A stretch of DNA of 64,000 bases from CAVQFO01 sp963711725 (GTDB taxonomy: Bacteria; Pseudomonadota; Gammaproteobacteria; Nitrococcales; Aquisalimonadaceae). Numbering within the stretch: the stretch's first letter is position 1; every line of letters starts with the position of its first letter. This document shows, in pieces, positions 8,068 through 15,921 of the stretch. The translations under genes and the position numbers were made by a program. The stretch covers positions 1-64,000 of the forward strand of contig CAVQFO010000033.1 of the NCBI GenBank assembly GCA_963711725.1, in the 5' to 3' direction. The notes beneath the pieces are model-generated. The model saw only the letters and a list, made by a program, of their open reading frames with translations, searched no databases and was not told the origin of the DNA.

Positions 8068-8088
8068 GGAATCCCCTTTGTCGTGTTC

Positions 8089-9084
8089 TTAGATCGCGTT
8101 CCAGAGGCTGAGACCGGCGGGCTGCCAGTGAAGATAGAGCTGCTTTTCCACGTAGGGCTCCGGGTGCACGCGGAAATGATGGCGCAGCAGCGTCACGGGC
8201 ACGATCAGGGGCACCAGCCCCTGCCGGTATTGATGGATGACCTCCACCAGCTCCGCCTTGTCCTCGGTGTCCAGCACCCGCTTGAGATAGCCCATCAGAT
8301 GGAACAGCACGTCGGTGTGGCGGCGGCGGGTGGCGCGGTAGCTCAGCGCCTGCATGAACTTGCGGCCGTACTCGTCGGCCAGGTCCTTGATGGACCCCCG
8401 CCCGGCCTCCGCCACGATCCGCCCCAGCTCGCGCAGCCGCTCCTTGCCGTGGGCCATGAGAATCATCTTGTGGGCGGTATGGAACGCCACCAGGGAATCC
8501 GGGGTGACGCCGGCGGCGATCAGATCCTGCCAGCGGCGGTAGGCGTAAACCCGGGCGATGAAGTTCTCCCGCAGCACCGGGTCGTTCAGCCGCCCTTCCT
8601 CTTCCACGGGCAACATGGGGTTGGCCGCCATGATCTCGCGGGCGTAGGCGCCCACGCCGGACTTCACGGCGGGGCCGCCGGCGGGGTTGTAGACCTTGAC
8701 CCGCTCCATGCCGCAGCTCGGCGACTTGCTCTTGAAGATGTAGCCGGTGATGCCCGCCAGTTCGCCGGCCATCTTGCGGCCGTAGGCGGCCAGATCGTCG
8801 GTGACGTCCAGCTCCTTGTTGCGCGTGCCCACGACCCGGAAGTGCTCGGCGTCGCCTTCCAGGCGGATCGGTTCGCGGGGAATCCCCAGGCCGATGGCCA
8901 CTTCGGGGCAGACGGGGATCAGATCGAAGTACCGAGCCAGACCGTCGGCCACGAAGCTGTCGCGTTTGTGGCCGCTATCGAAGCGCACTTGCTCGCCCAG
9001 CAGGCAGGAACTCACGCCTACCCGGATGGGGCTATCGTCACCTGCTGGGGGTTCGAAATTCGCCGCAGAAGTCCTGTCGCGCAT
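8089..9084 (-). CDS. TudS-type DUF523 domain fused to DUF1722
   Basis: 331 residues. The N-terminal domain (about 20-165) is DUF523, with the three conserved cysteines C27 (SSCLLG), C59 (VCPE) and C124 (SPSCG). In the characterised relative TudS these hold a [4Fe-4S] cluster that removes sulfur from thiouracil. The C-terminal part (about 195-320, starting near FIARVYAYRRWQDL) matches DUF1722, the YbgA-type domain of unknown function. This fused form is common in gammaproteobacteria, often near photolyase, which is not seen here. Thio-nucleobase desulfuration is an inference from the domain, not shown for the fusion. It is 21 nt from the adaptor gene downstream; whether they share a transcript is unclear. 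Confidence 0.85.
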   Translation of the reverse strand: MRDRTSAANFEPPAGDDSPIRVGVSSCLLGEQVRFDSGHKRDSFVADGLARYFDLIPVCPEVAIGLGIPREPIRLEGDAEHFRVVGTRNKELDVTDDLAAYGRKMAGELAGITGYIFKSKSPSCGMERVKVYNPAGGPAVKSGVGAYAREIMAANPMLPVEEEGRLNDPVLRENFIARVYAYRRWQDLIAAGVTPDSLVAFHTAHKMILMAHGKERLRELGRIVAEAGRGSIKDLADEYGRKFMQALSYRATRRRHTDVLFHLMGYLKRVLDTEDKAELVEVIHQYRQGLVPLIVPVTLLRHHFRVHPEPYVEKQLYLHWQPAGLSLWNAI

Positions 9085-9359
9085 GGGTGCTCGTACTAAC
9101 CTTGCTCGTCAGTTATGTAGCCCGGTTACACCGCCTTCCTCGCGCCTTGCCACAGCGCCTCTCGGGGCCGCTGAGACAGGACAATACTTCCTGAAAGGTT
9201 AGTAACTGCCTCCGCTGTACCGGCGGCCAGCATATCACGGGCCCTGGTGGCAATCCGCAACGATTGTATTTACTCCGCCTGCCCGGCTGGGGCACTCTTG
9301 ACGAAAACAACAACACCGCACGGCCAAGGTCAACGGGAAGACGAAGGGAGGACGATGCC

Positions 9360-10220
9360 ATGGGATTCGTAACAGCCGGCGACATCCGTCTGCACTACGT
9401 GGAGCAGGGCAAGCGCGACAACGCGGTGATCTTTCTGCACGGCAACCTGGGCTGCGTACAGTGGCTGGACCTGGTGCGCCCGCTGCTGCCCGACAGCATC
9501 CACCTGGGCGCCTTCGACTGGCGCGGCTGCGGCAACTCCGACAAGCCGGAACCGCTGGAAGACTATTCCAACTACTCCATGCAGCAGCACGCCCGGGACA
9601 TGCTCCACGCCCTGGATGATCTCGGCATCGAGCGCTGCGGCCTGGCCACCCACTCCACCGGCGACATCATCGCCACCCATATGCTGCTCATGGCGCCGGA
9701 GAGGTTTACCCGGGTATTCAGCCTGGATCCGGTCACCCCCAAGAGCCTGGCCTTCGACGACAACAGCCTGGCGTTCTTCCGCGCCATGCGCGACGACCCG
9801 GCCGTGGCATATGCCGGGCTGGCCACCGCAGTGCCCACTCTGTTCACGGCTGAAAGCCTGGAACCGGGCAAGCCCCCGGAGTTCCGGCCGGAGACCACCC
9901 GCGCGCAGCGCCAGCTCTACCAGCGCCTCGTGGACCGGACCCGAGTGCTCAGCGACGGCATCTGGCTGGGCACGCCGATCCAGCTCACCCGGGAACACGC
10001 CTCCGGAGAGCTGCATGGGCGACAGGCTGAACTCAAGCAACCCCGGCTGATTGTCTGGGGCGAGCAGGATGTGTGGATCCCCCGCAAGGACGTGGAGGAG
10101 TTCGCGGCGGCCCTGCCGGACTGCCGGCTGGAGACCGTTCCGGAGGCCGGCCATTCGTTGAACGTCGAGCGGCCGGAGCAATATGCCCGGCTGTTCCGCG
10201 ATTTTTTTGCGAAACGTTGA
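9360..10220 (+). CDS. alpha/beta hydrolase
   Basis: 286 residues from the ATG at 9360, chosen because GGGAGG (9346-9351) sits 8 nt before it; an upstream in-frame ATG at 9264 lacks this. The protein has the alpha/beta hydrolase order: oxyanion HGNLGC, the FDWRGCGNSDKP turn, a nucleophile elbow, a late Asp (GEQDVWIP) and the final His (PEAGHSLN). The elbow reads T-H-S-T-G, so the first Gly of the usual GxSxG is Thr. No signal peptide. Substrate unknown; the closest general class is the esterase/lactonase/haloalkane-type hydrolases. Confidence 0.88.
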   Translation: MGFVTAGDIRLHYVEQGKRDNAVIFLHGNLGCVQWLDLVRPLLPDSIHLGAFDWRGCGNSDKPEPLEDYSNYSMQQHARDMLHALDDLGIERCGLATHSTGDIIATHMLLMAPERFTRVFSLDPVTPKSLAFDDNSLAFFRAMRDDPAVAYAGLATAVPTLFTAESLEPGKPPEFRPETTRAQRQLYQRLVDRTRVLSDGIWLGTPIQLTREHASGELHGRQAELKQPRLIVWGEQDVWIPRKDVEEFAAALPDCRLETVPEAGHSLNVERPEQYARLFRDFFAKR

Positions 10221-10316
10221 CGATGGTCAGTTAATCTTGCGCTTTCCAATATAACAATAGGCCGGTGTAAGGCTGACAGCCGGCAATACGAAGAGCGCCC
10301 CGGGCGCGGAGGTACG

Positions 10317-11915
10317 ATGAATATCCAGTCAAGGTCCCCCCTCCGGCTTGTTGCCGGCATGATTTTGCTCGCCCTCGCCTTGACCGGCTGCCAAACCCGG
10401 CCGCAGCTCAAGGTTACGGACATGCAGGCGGCGACGGTTGAGCCCGGCGTCCCCGGCAAGAGCTTCTGGAAGGACTCCGTGACCTACCCCTTCCCGGTGA
10501 AGTACGCCCATGCCACCGACTCGCGAGGCGTGTCCTGGGAAGTGGCGTACATGGATGAATTCGCCGGCGATCCGAGGGCCAAGTCCAAGGCGCCGACGCT
10601 GGTTCTGGTCCACGGCAAGGGCGCGGCCTCGGGCTACTGGAGCCAGTTGATGAAGACCGCCCTGGAAGCGGGCGTCCACGTGGTGGCCTTCGATCTCCCG
10701 TTCTACGGGAAATCCATTCCCGGCAACCTGAAGAACTCCTACGCGCGCACTTTCGACGATACCCGCGTGGCGCTACACAAAATCCTGGTCGATCAACTGG
10801 GCATCGCCAAGGCCACGTATCTGGGCCACTCCATGGGCGGGCAATGGGTCCTGGGCTTCGCCCTGATGTATCCCCGGAACGTGGAAAAGATCATTCTGGA
10901 ATCTTCCGCCGGGCTGGAGGAATACCCGCGCTCGATCAAGCTGCCCAGCGGCGAATTGCCGTGGATGGACCCCTCCTACGCCCACGACTTCGATCGCTGG
11001 AAGCAGGTGTGGGAGCCCACCTTCCATCGCTTGGCCAGCGAAGAGGCGCAGACCCCGGAGCAGATCAGGAATTTCTACTATTTCAAGAAGAAGGACCCGA
11101 AAACCGGCGAGATCATCCCCGCCAAGGTGGGTTTCTTCCACAAGGACGGCCCGGACGCGAAGTGGCTGACCGACACCCGCGTGGGGATGATCACCGGCCC
11201 GAAAAAGGAATATGAAGCCTGGATCGTCGCCTATACCCGCGACATCTACTCCATGGGCATGGAGCTCAACCGCGAGGACCCGAACAGCCTCTACAAGCGC
11301 CTGACCCAGATCACCGTGCCGGTGTTCATCGCCTTCGGCAAGGAGGAACCCTTCATCCCGACCACGGTGGCAACCGGTAATACCAGCCTGAAGATGGATA
11401 TCATCAAGCCGGCCTTCGAAAAGCTCTCCAAGACCGGTCCGGCCCCGGTGGTGAAGCTGTACGACAACGCCGGCCACTTCATCCACACGGACCGGCCCAA
11501 GCAGTTCGACGAGGACGTGGTCGATTTCGTCTACACCGGCGATGTCAGCGGACCGGTGGAGCATCCCGAAACCTACAAGGCCGCCGCCCGGGCACTGCCC
11601 GAAGACATGCAGGCCTTCGTGAAGTCCGACGAAGAAGCTTTCATGAGCAAGGACATCGAGAAGGTGATGGCCTTGTATCACAAGGATTACCTGGACGACG
11701 GCCGCGACAAGGCCAAGCAGCGCGAGTTCCTGCTCAAGGTCATGCCCGTGATCAAGCAATATCAGGTGAACATCACCGACTACGAAATGAAGGGCAACAA
11801 GGCCGTGATCCAGGGCACCGTGAAGACGGAATACGGCGTCCAGCAGCTGCCGGCAGGTGCCATGATCATCAAGCAGGACGGCAAGTGGTACTGGTACGGG
11901 AATCAGAAGAAGTGA
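10317..11915 (+). CDS. lipoprotein alpha/beta hydrolase with C-terminal NTF2-like domain
   Basis: 532 residues. An N-terminal signal peptide ends in a lipobox (ALTGC, Cys at about 24), so the protein is probably an envelope lipoprotein. The hydrolase domain follows (about 65-410): HGKGAASG, a canonical GHSMGGQ elbow, and DNAGHFIH for the catalytic His. The last 100 residues (EAFMSKDIEKVMALYHKDY to DGKWYWYGN) look like a SnoaL/NTF2-type cone, a ligand-binding or accessory fold, which is an unusual tail for this enzyme class. GGAGG lies 4 nt before the ATG. The gap to the preceding hydrolase is 96 nt, so they may be co-transcribed. Substrate unknown. Confidence 0.87.
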   Translation: MNIQSRSPLRLVAGMILLALALTGCQTRPQLKVTDMQAATVEPGVPGKSFWKDSVTYPFPVKYAHATDSRGVSWEVAYMDEFAGDPRAKSKAPTLVLVHGKGAASGYWSQLMKTALEAGVHVVAFDLPFYGKSIPGNLKNSYARTFDDTRVALHKILVDQLGIAKATYLGHSMGGQWVLGFALMYPRNVEKIILESSAGLEEYPRSIKLPSGELPWMDPSYAHDFDRWKQVWEPTFHRLASEEAQTPEQIRNFYYFKKKDPKTGEIIPAKVGFFHKDGPDAKWLTDTRVGMITGPKKEYEAWIVAYTRDIYSMGMELNREDPNSLYKRLTQITVPVFIAFGKEEPFIPTTVATGNTSLKMDIIKPAFEKLSKTGPAPVVKLYDNAGHFIHTDRPKQFDEDVVDFVYTGDVSGPVEHPETYKAAARALPEDMQAFVKSDEEAFMSKDIEKVMALYHKDYLDDGRDKAKQREFLLKVMPVIKQYQVNITDYEMKGNKAVIQGTVKTEYGVQQLPAGAMIIKQDGKWYWYGNQKK

Positions 11916-11986
11916 ATTCTTGAAGGGGGAGTAATTTCCACCTCTCCCCTGACCCCTCTCCCGCGTTGGGGAGAGGGTGAGCCAAG

Positions 11987-12055
11987 ATTCGCGGCGATGA
12001 GCGCCGCTCCTACATTTGCGTGCAGCCCGTAGGAGCGGCGTTCATCGCCGCGAAT
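11987..12055. repeat. 69-bp inverted repeat of the GTAGGAGCGGC family
   Basis: Arms of 27 nt (11987-12013 and 12029-12055) match at all but one position and read outward-in as ATTCGCGGCGATGA / GCGCCGCTCCTAC. The same unit recurs at 12147-12205 (hybrid copy reaching into the HAD gene end), 17632-17648, 17837-17903 and 46981-47002. These sit at operon ends, like REP-type sequences. Confidence 0.88.
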
Positions 12056-12146
12056 GATTCACCGCTGGGAGTCACGAAGAACACAAAGCGCTTTGTGCAT
12101 CTTCGTTTGGCGTTGGTGCCGTTCGTAATCCGCGCTCAATAGGGTT

Positions 12147-12205
12147 CGCGGTCGGCACGACCGCTCCTACATCCGGGATGTGCGGTGGCGTTCATCGCCG
12201 CGAAC
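12147..12205. repeat. second copy pair of the GTAGGAGCGG palindrome family
   Basis: TTCGCGGTCGGCACGACCGCTCCTAC (in parts, 12147-12172) faces GCGGTGGCGTTCATCGCCGCGAA (in parts, 12182-12204). The right half overlaps the stop and last codons of the HAD phosphatase gene. Confidence 0.7.
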
Positions 12206-12917
12206 GCGGCCAATCCTCCAACAACTCCGGCAGATTGCTCAGCGAAGTCACCCGCACGTGGTCCACTGCCTCCACCTCCGCGGGCCAGTCCTGCTCATAC
12301 CGATCCACCCATACCGCGCGCATGCCGAATCGGGCCGCTCCGTAGACGTCCGCTTCCGGATCGTCTCCCACGTGGACGATTTCCGCCGGCTCCACGCCGG
12401 CCCGGTTGCAGGCGGCTTCAAAGATCAAATGGGAGGGCTTCGCGGCGCCCACCTGGATGGCCGAGACGCGGAAGTCGAAGTGCCCTTCCAGGCCCAGCCG
12501 GGCGATGTCGGCGTTGCCGTTGGTGATGGCGCCGATGCGGTATCGCCCGCCCAGCGAGTGCAGGATGTCCATGGTTTCGGGGTACAGGGAAATGGCGTGG
12601 CGGCCATCCAGGAACACCTCGAAGGCCTCTTCGCCCGCCCGTTCCGGATAACCGCAGGCGGTAACCGCCTCGACCAGAGTGCGGGTGCGCAGAGTGGTGA
12701 AGTCGTGGGCGATCTCCGGGTGATCCTGTGCCATGCGAACGCGCATTACCCGCAGGTCGTCCACCGTATAGCGCTCGGCGACCCGCGGGTAGCGCTCTGC
12801 CAGGAACGCCATGGTCTGTTCCTCGGCGGCCTGAATGACGCCATCCAGGCTCCACAGCGTGTAGTCGAGATCGAAGCTGACCGCGCGCACCGGCGGCCAG
12901 CGGCGCGCCTGGTTCAT
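12192..12917 (-). CDS. HAD-IA phosphatase, YigB-like
   Basis: 241 residues from the ATG at 12917, which overlaps the dnaQ stop (ATGA); the frame is open further upstream but only inside dnaQ. HAD motifs: FDLDYTLW (motif I, nucleophile and acid Asp), ITNGNA (motif II), the Lys of GAAKPSH (III) and HVGDDPEADV (IV). Overall layout and spacing resemble E. coli YigB, a phosphatase acting on FMN and on the riboflavin-pathway intermediate; that substrate is an inference. The coupling with dnaQ and rnhA is positional. The C-terminus ends inside a palindromic repeat. Confidence 0.85.
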   Translation of the reverse strand: MNQARRWPPVRAVSFDLDYTLWSLDGVIQAAEEQTMAFLAERYPRVAERYTVDDLRVMRVRMAQDHPEIAHDFTTLRTRTLVEAVTACGYPERAGEEAFEVFLDGRHAISLYPETMDILHSLGGRYRIGAITNGNADIARLGLEGHFDFRVSAIQVGAAKPSHLIFEAACNRAGVEPAEIVHVGDDPEADVYGAARFGMRAVWVDRYEQDWPAEVEAVDHVRVTSLSNLPELLEDWPRSRR

Positions 12918-13639
12918 TGGATGGACTCGGGCGCCTGCCGCCACACACAAGATCCGTCCACGGCCTTGTCCAGGCGATCCAGCCATTGCTCGTGCAGCAC
13001 CAGCTCTTCCTCGGTGGCACGAATCACCGGCAGCGCGCCGGACCTGCTGACGGGACGGCGCCCCCGGGTCACGGAACCGTCAGCTCCGCGGCTCTCTCCG
13101 GCGTCAAGCGACAGATCGCCCTGGCCGCCGGTCATGGCCAGATAGACGTCGCAAAGGATCTCGGCGTCGAGCAAAGCGCCGTGATAGTCGCGCCGGGAGT
13201 TGTCCACATCGTAGCGTTTGCACAGCGCATCCAGGCTGTTGCGCTGCCCGGGGTGCATGCCGCGGGCAAGGACCAGGGTGTCAATCACAGAACACAGGTC
13301 GGCGATCCGCCCGGCCTCGTTCGCCATCAATTGGAGCTCGTGATCGAGGAAGCCCACGTCGAACGGCGCATTGTGAATAATCAACTCGCCGTCTCGGATG
13401 AAGGTCACGAACTCTTCGGCGATATCGGCGAAACGGGGCTTGTCCTGGAGGAATTCGTTGGTAATACCGTGGACCTCCACCGCGCCGGCTTCGATTTCGC
13501 GATCCGGCTGGAGATAGCAGTGGAAAGTCCGCCCCGTCTTGCGGCGGTGGACCATCTCCACGCAGCCGATTTCAATGATCCGGTGCCCCTGGGAGGGCTC
13601 CAGGCCCGTGGTTTCCGTGTCGAGAACGATCTGTCTCAT
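12914..13639 (-). CDS. dnaQ: DNA polymerase III epsilon subunit, proofreading exonuclease
   Basis: 241 residues, the usual length. DEDDh exonuclease motifs: LDTETTGLEP (Exo I, Asp and Glu near 7-9), HNAPFDVGFLDHE (Exo II), and a C-terminal H...D (YHGALLDAEILCDVY, Exo III epsilon). The tail after about residue 180 is the linker and alpha-subunit-binding region. It removes mispaired 3' bases in the replicative polymerase core. It follows rnhA with an 18-nt gap; in many gammaproteobacteria the two genes are adjacent, often divergent, whereas here they run in the same direction. Confidence 0.96.
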   Translation of the reverse strand: MRQIVLDTETTGLEPSQGHRIIEIGCVEMVHRRKTGRTFHCYLQPDREIEAGAVEVHGITNEFLQDKPRFADIAEEFVTFIRDGELIIHNAPFDVGFLDHELQLMANEAGRIADLCSVIDTLVLARGMHPGQRNSLDALCKRYDVDNSRRDYHGALLDAEILCDVYLAMTGGQGDLSLDAGESRGADGSVTRGRRPVSRSGALPVIRATEEELVLHEQWLDRLDKAVDGSCVWRQAPESIQ

Positions 13640-13657
13640 AGCGCCGCCTTGTCCGCG

Positions 13658-14101
13658 TTATCCGGCTGCCTGCATTTCGTCAATGCCGCGATTGGCCAGT
13701 TGATCGGCCCGTTCGTTGCCGGGATGCCCGGTGTGCCCGCGTACCCATTTCCACTGGATGTCGTGGCGCTGGACCTGCTCGTCCAGCTCACGCCAAAGAT
13801 CCTCGTTCTTGACCGGCTTGCGGGCGGCGGTCTTCCAGCCGCGGCGCTTCCAGTTCGGCATCCATTCGGTGATGCCGTTGCGCACGTACTGGGAATCGGT
13901 GGTGAGCACAACCGAACACCGCCGCCGCAGGCTACGCAACGCCTCGATGGCGGCCATCAGCTCCATGCGGTTGTTGGTGGTCAGCGGTTCGCCGCCGAAC
14001 AGCTCCTTTTCCTTGCCCCGGCAACTCAGCAGTGCGCCCCAGCCGCCCGGACCGGGATTCCCCCGGCACGCGCCGTCGGTGAAGATATCGACTTGATCCA
14101 T
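13658..14101 (-). CDS. rnhA: ribonuclease HI
   Basis: 147 residues, close to E. coli RNase HI (155). Active-site set: D in FTDGACRGNPGPGG, E in TTNNRMELMAAIEAL, D in LTTDSQYVRNGI and the late D in GNERADQLA; the H of VRGHTGHPGN is also present. It degrades RNA in RNA-DNA hybrids. Gene neighbours (methyltransferase, gloB, mltD, dnaQ) match the E. coli rnhA region. Confidence 0.97.
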   Translation of the reverse strand: MDQVDIFTDGACRGNPGPGGWGALLSCRGKEKELFGGEPLTTNNRMELMAAIEALRSLRRRCSVVLTTDSQYVRNGITEWMPNWKRRGWKTAARKPVKNEDLWRELDEQVQRHDIQWKWVRGHTGHPGNERADQLANRGIDEMQAAG

Positions 14102-14161
14102 TCTTGATTTCTCTGATGCAAGTGAGTGGGCGGCACAGGTGCCGCCATCGGCCTTCGCAGA

Positions 14162-14908
14162 CTACCGGCCATCCCGCCGAACAGCCAGTGTTCCCCGGGC
14201 GCTGGGCTGGGCCAACCGCCCGGGCACCACCTGTTTCGAGGACTTCCAGGCCGGTTCCATGGGAATCAACCGCGCCACGCGCTTGCGGCTGGACATGACG
14301 TAGGAGCCGCCCAGCCAGGGCCATAACCGTTGCCCGACCCGTTCGACGGCCCGCAGTCGTGCCTGAAGCCGACGATTCTGCACCGGCGGCCGGAAGAATA
14401 CATGCTCGGTGGCCAGGGGCTCCAATCCCAGCAAGTCGCACCAATCCCGGATGCGATGCATGGTGAAATAGTGGCCCGCCCAGGGCGGCCGCCGGGAGCG
14501 TCCCAGCAGGCTGAGCGCGCGCCGCAGCCCCCACAGGCTCAGCGGGTTGAAGCCTACGATCACCAGCCGCCCTTCGGGCGCCAGCACCCGTTCCGCTTCA
14601 CGTAGGACCTGATGGGGCGAAGCGGAAAATTCCAGGGTGTGGACAATCACCACTACGTCCGCGCTTTCATCGGTGAAGGGGAGTTCGTCGCCGACCGCGC
14701 GGACATCGCCGCCGCTCTTGGGATTGGAGTCCACCACCCATTGTTTGACCAGCCCCACCTTGGGCAGAGGCTCGTGGTCGCCGAAGCCGCCCAGTTGGAT
14801 CAGGTGATAACCGAATACCCTCTCCAGGACACGACTTACCGCCTGCCGCTCCAGTGCGGCGAGGTGGCGTCCCAGCGTTGTCCTGTACCAACCGGCCAGT
14901 CCATTCAT
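14162..14908 (-). CDS. SAM-dependent methyltransferase, YafS-like
   Basis: 248 residues from the ATG at 14908; the frame is open upstream but that stretch shows no protein-like pattern. The class I methyltransferase core is recognisable: acidic/hydrophobic motif near VGDELPFTDESADVVVIVHTLEF, then HQVLREAERVLAPEGRLVIVGFNP (post-motif III of the methyltransferase_11 family). Position between rnhA and divergent gloB is the same as yafS in E. coli. Substrate unknown. The 153 nt between this gene and gloB should hold both promoters. Confidence 0.88.
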   Translation of the reverse strand: MNGLAGWYRTTLGRHLAALERQAVSRVLERVFGYHLIQLGGFGDHEPLPKVGLVKQWVVDSNPKSGGDVRAVGDELPFTDESADVVVIVHTLEFSASPHQVLREAERVLAPEGRLVIVGFNPLSLWGLRRALSLLGRSRRPPWAGHYFTMHRIRDWCDLLGLEPLATEHVFFRPPVQNRRLQARLRAVERVGQRLWPWLGGSYVMSSRKRVARLIPMEPAWKSSKQVVPGRLAQPSARGTLAVRRDGR

Positions 14909-15060
14909 CGTCGACCAAACCCAAGGCAGATCACGGAATCCCACGCCGCCCGCGCGCAAATTTGCGCCGGGCGGCTTTCCTGCTAGCTTAACGCTGGCCC
15001 GGCACAGCCCGCCAGTGGTTCCGCTTTGCACGCCCCGGCAAAGCCGGTAGGATTTGATGC

Positions 15061-15834
15061 ATGATTGAGGTCTTTCCCATATCAGCTCTACGGGACAACT
15101 ACGTCTGGGTGCTTGCGGACCCGGACCGGGGCTGCGCGGCCGTGGTCGATCCGGGCGAATCCGACCCGGTAGTCGCCGGACTGGCGGAGCGAGGGCTGCG
15201 GCTCACCGCCATTCTGATCACCCACCATCACCCGGACCATGTCGGGGGCGTCGATGCCCTGGTCGAGCGCTTCGGCGTACCGGTTTACGGCCCGGCCCGG
15301 GAGTCCATTCCCCAGCGCGCCCATGCGCTGGCCGAGGGCGACGTCGTGGAACTGGACTGCCCTGCCGTGCGGTTGCGGGTACTGGATATCCCCGGGCACA
15401 CCAGCGGCCATATCGCCTACTTCGGGGACGGCATGCTGTTTTCTGGGGACACTCTGTTTGCCGCCGGCTGCGGGCGTGTCTTCGAGGGCACCTTCGAACA
15501 GATGCACGAAGCCCTGGGAAAGCTCGCGGCCCTGCCGGGCGAAACGCGGATCTACTGCGGCCACGAGTACACCGAGGCCAATCTGCGCTTCGCCAGCAAG
15601 GCGGAACCGGAAAACCAGGCCGTGGCGCAGCGCCTGCGCGACGTTCAGGCACAACGCAAGCGCGGAGAATGCACGCTGCCGAGCACCATGGCGCAGGAGT
15701 GGGACACGAATCCCTTTCTGCGCTCGGATCAGCCAAACGTGATACAGAACGCGGAACGCCACGCGGGGCACGGGTTATCATCACCGGTGGACGTATTCGC
15801 CACGGTCAGGCGATGGAAGGACGGCGGAGGCTAG
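15061..15834 (+). CDS. gloB: hydroxyacylglutathione hydrolase (glyoxalase II)
   Basis: 257 residues, the normal length. Metallo-beta-lactamase motif THHHPDHVGG, metal ligand H in PGHTSGH, bridging D in FSGDTLFAAGCGR and the late H in CGHEYTEAN. The C-terminal glutathione-binding region ends with the NPFLR element typical of gloB. It hydrolyses S-lactoylglutathione to lactate and glutathione, completing methylglyoxal detoxification; the partner glyoxalase I gene is at 53816. It is followed in the same direction by mltD. Confidence 0.97.
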   Translation: MIEVFPISALRDNYVWVLADPDRGCAAVVDPGESDPVVAGLAERGLRLTAILITHHHPDHVGGVDALVERFGVPVYGPARESIPQRAHALAEGDVVELDCPAVRLRVLDIPGHTSGHIAYFGDGMLFSGDTLFAAGCGRVFEGTFEQMHEALGKLAALPGETRIYCGHEYTEANLRFASKAEPENQAVAQRLRDVQAQRKRGECTLPSTMAQEWDTNPFLRSDQPNVIQNAERHAGHGLSSPVDVFATVRRWKDGGG

Positions 15835-15921
15835 CGCAACACACTTCTCCAGCCGCCTCCGGCGCGCCGATCGTTCGATAACCGCGGAATTGATGCGTAA
15901 GAAGAACAAGGAGTTGATTTA

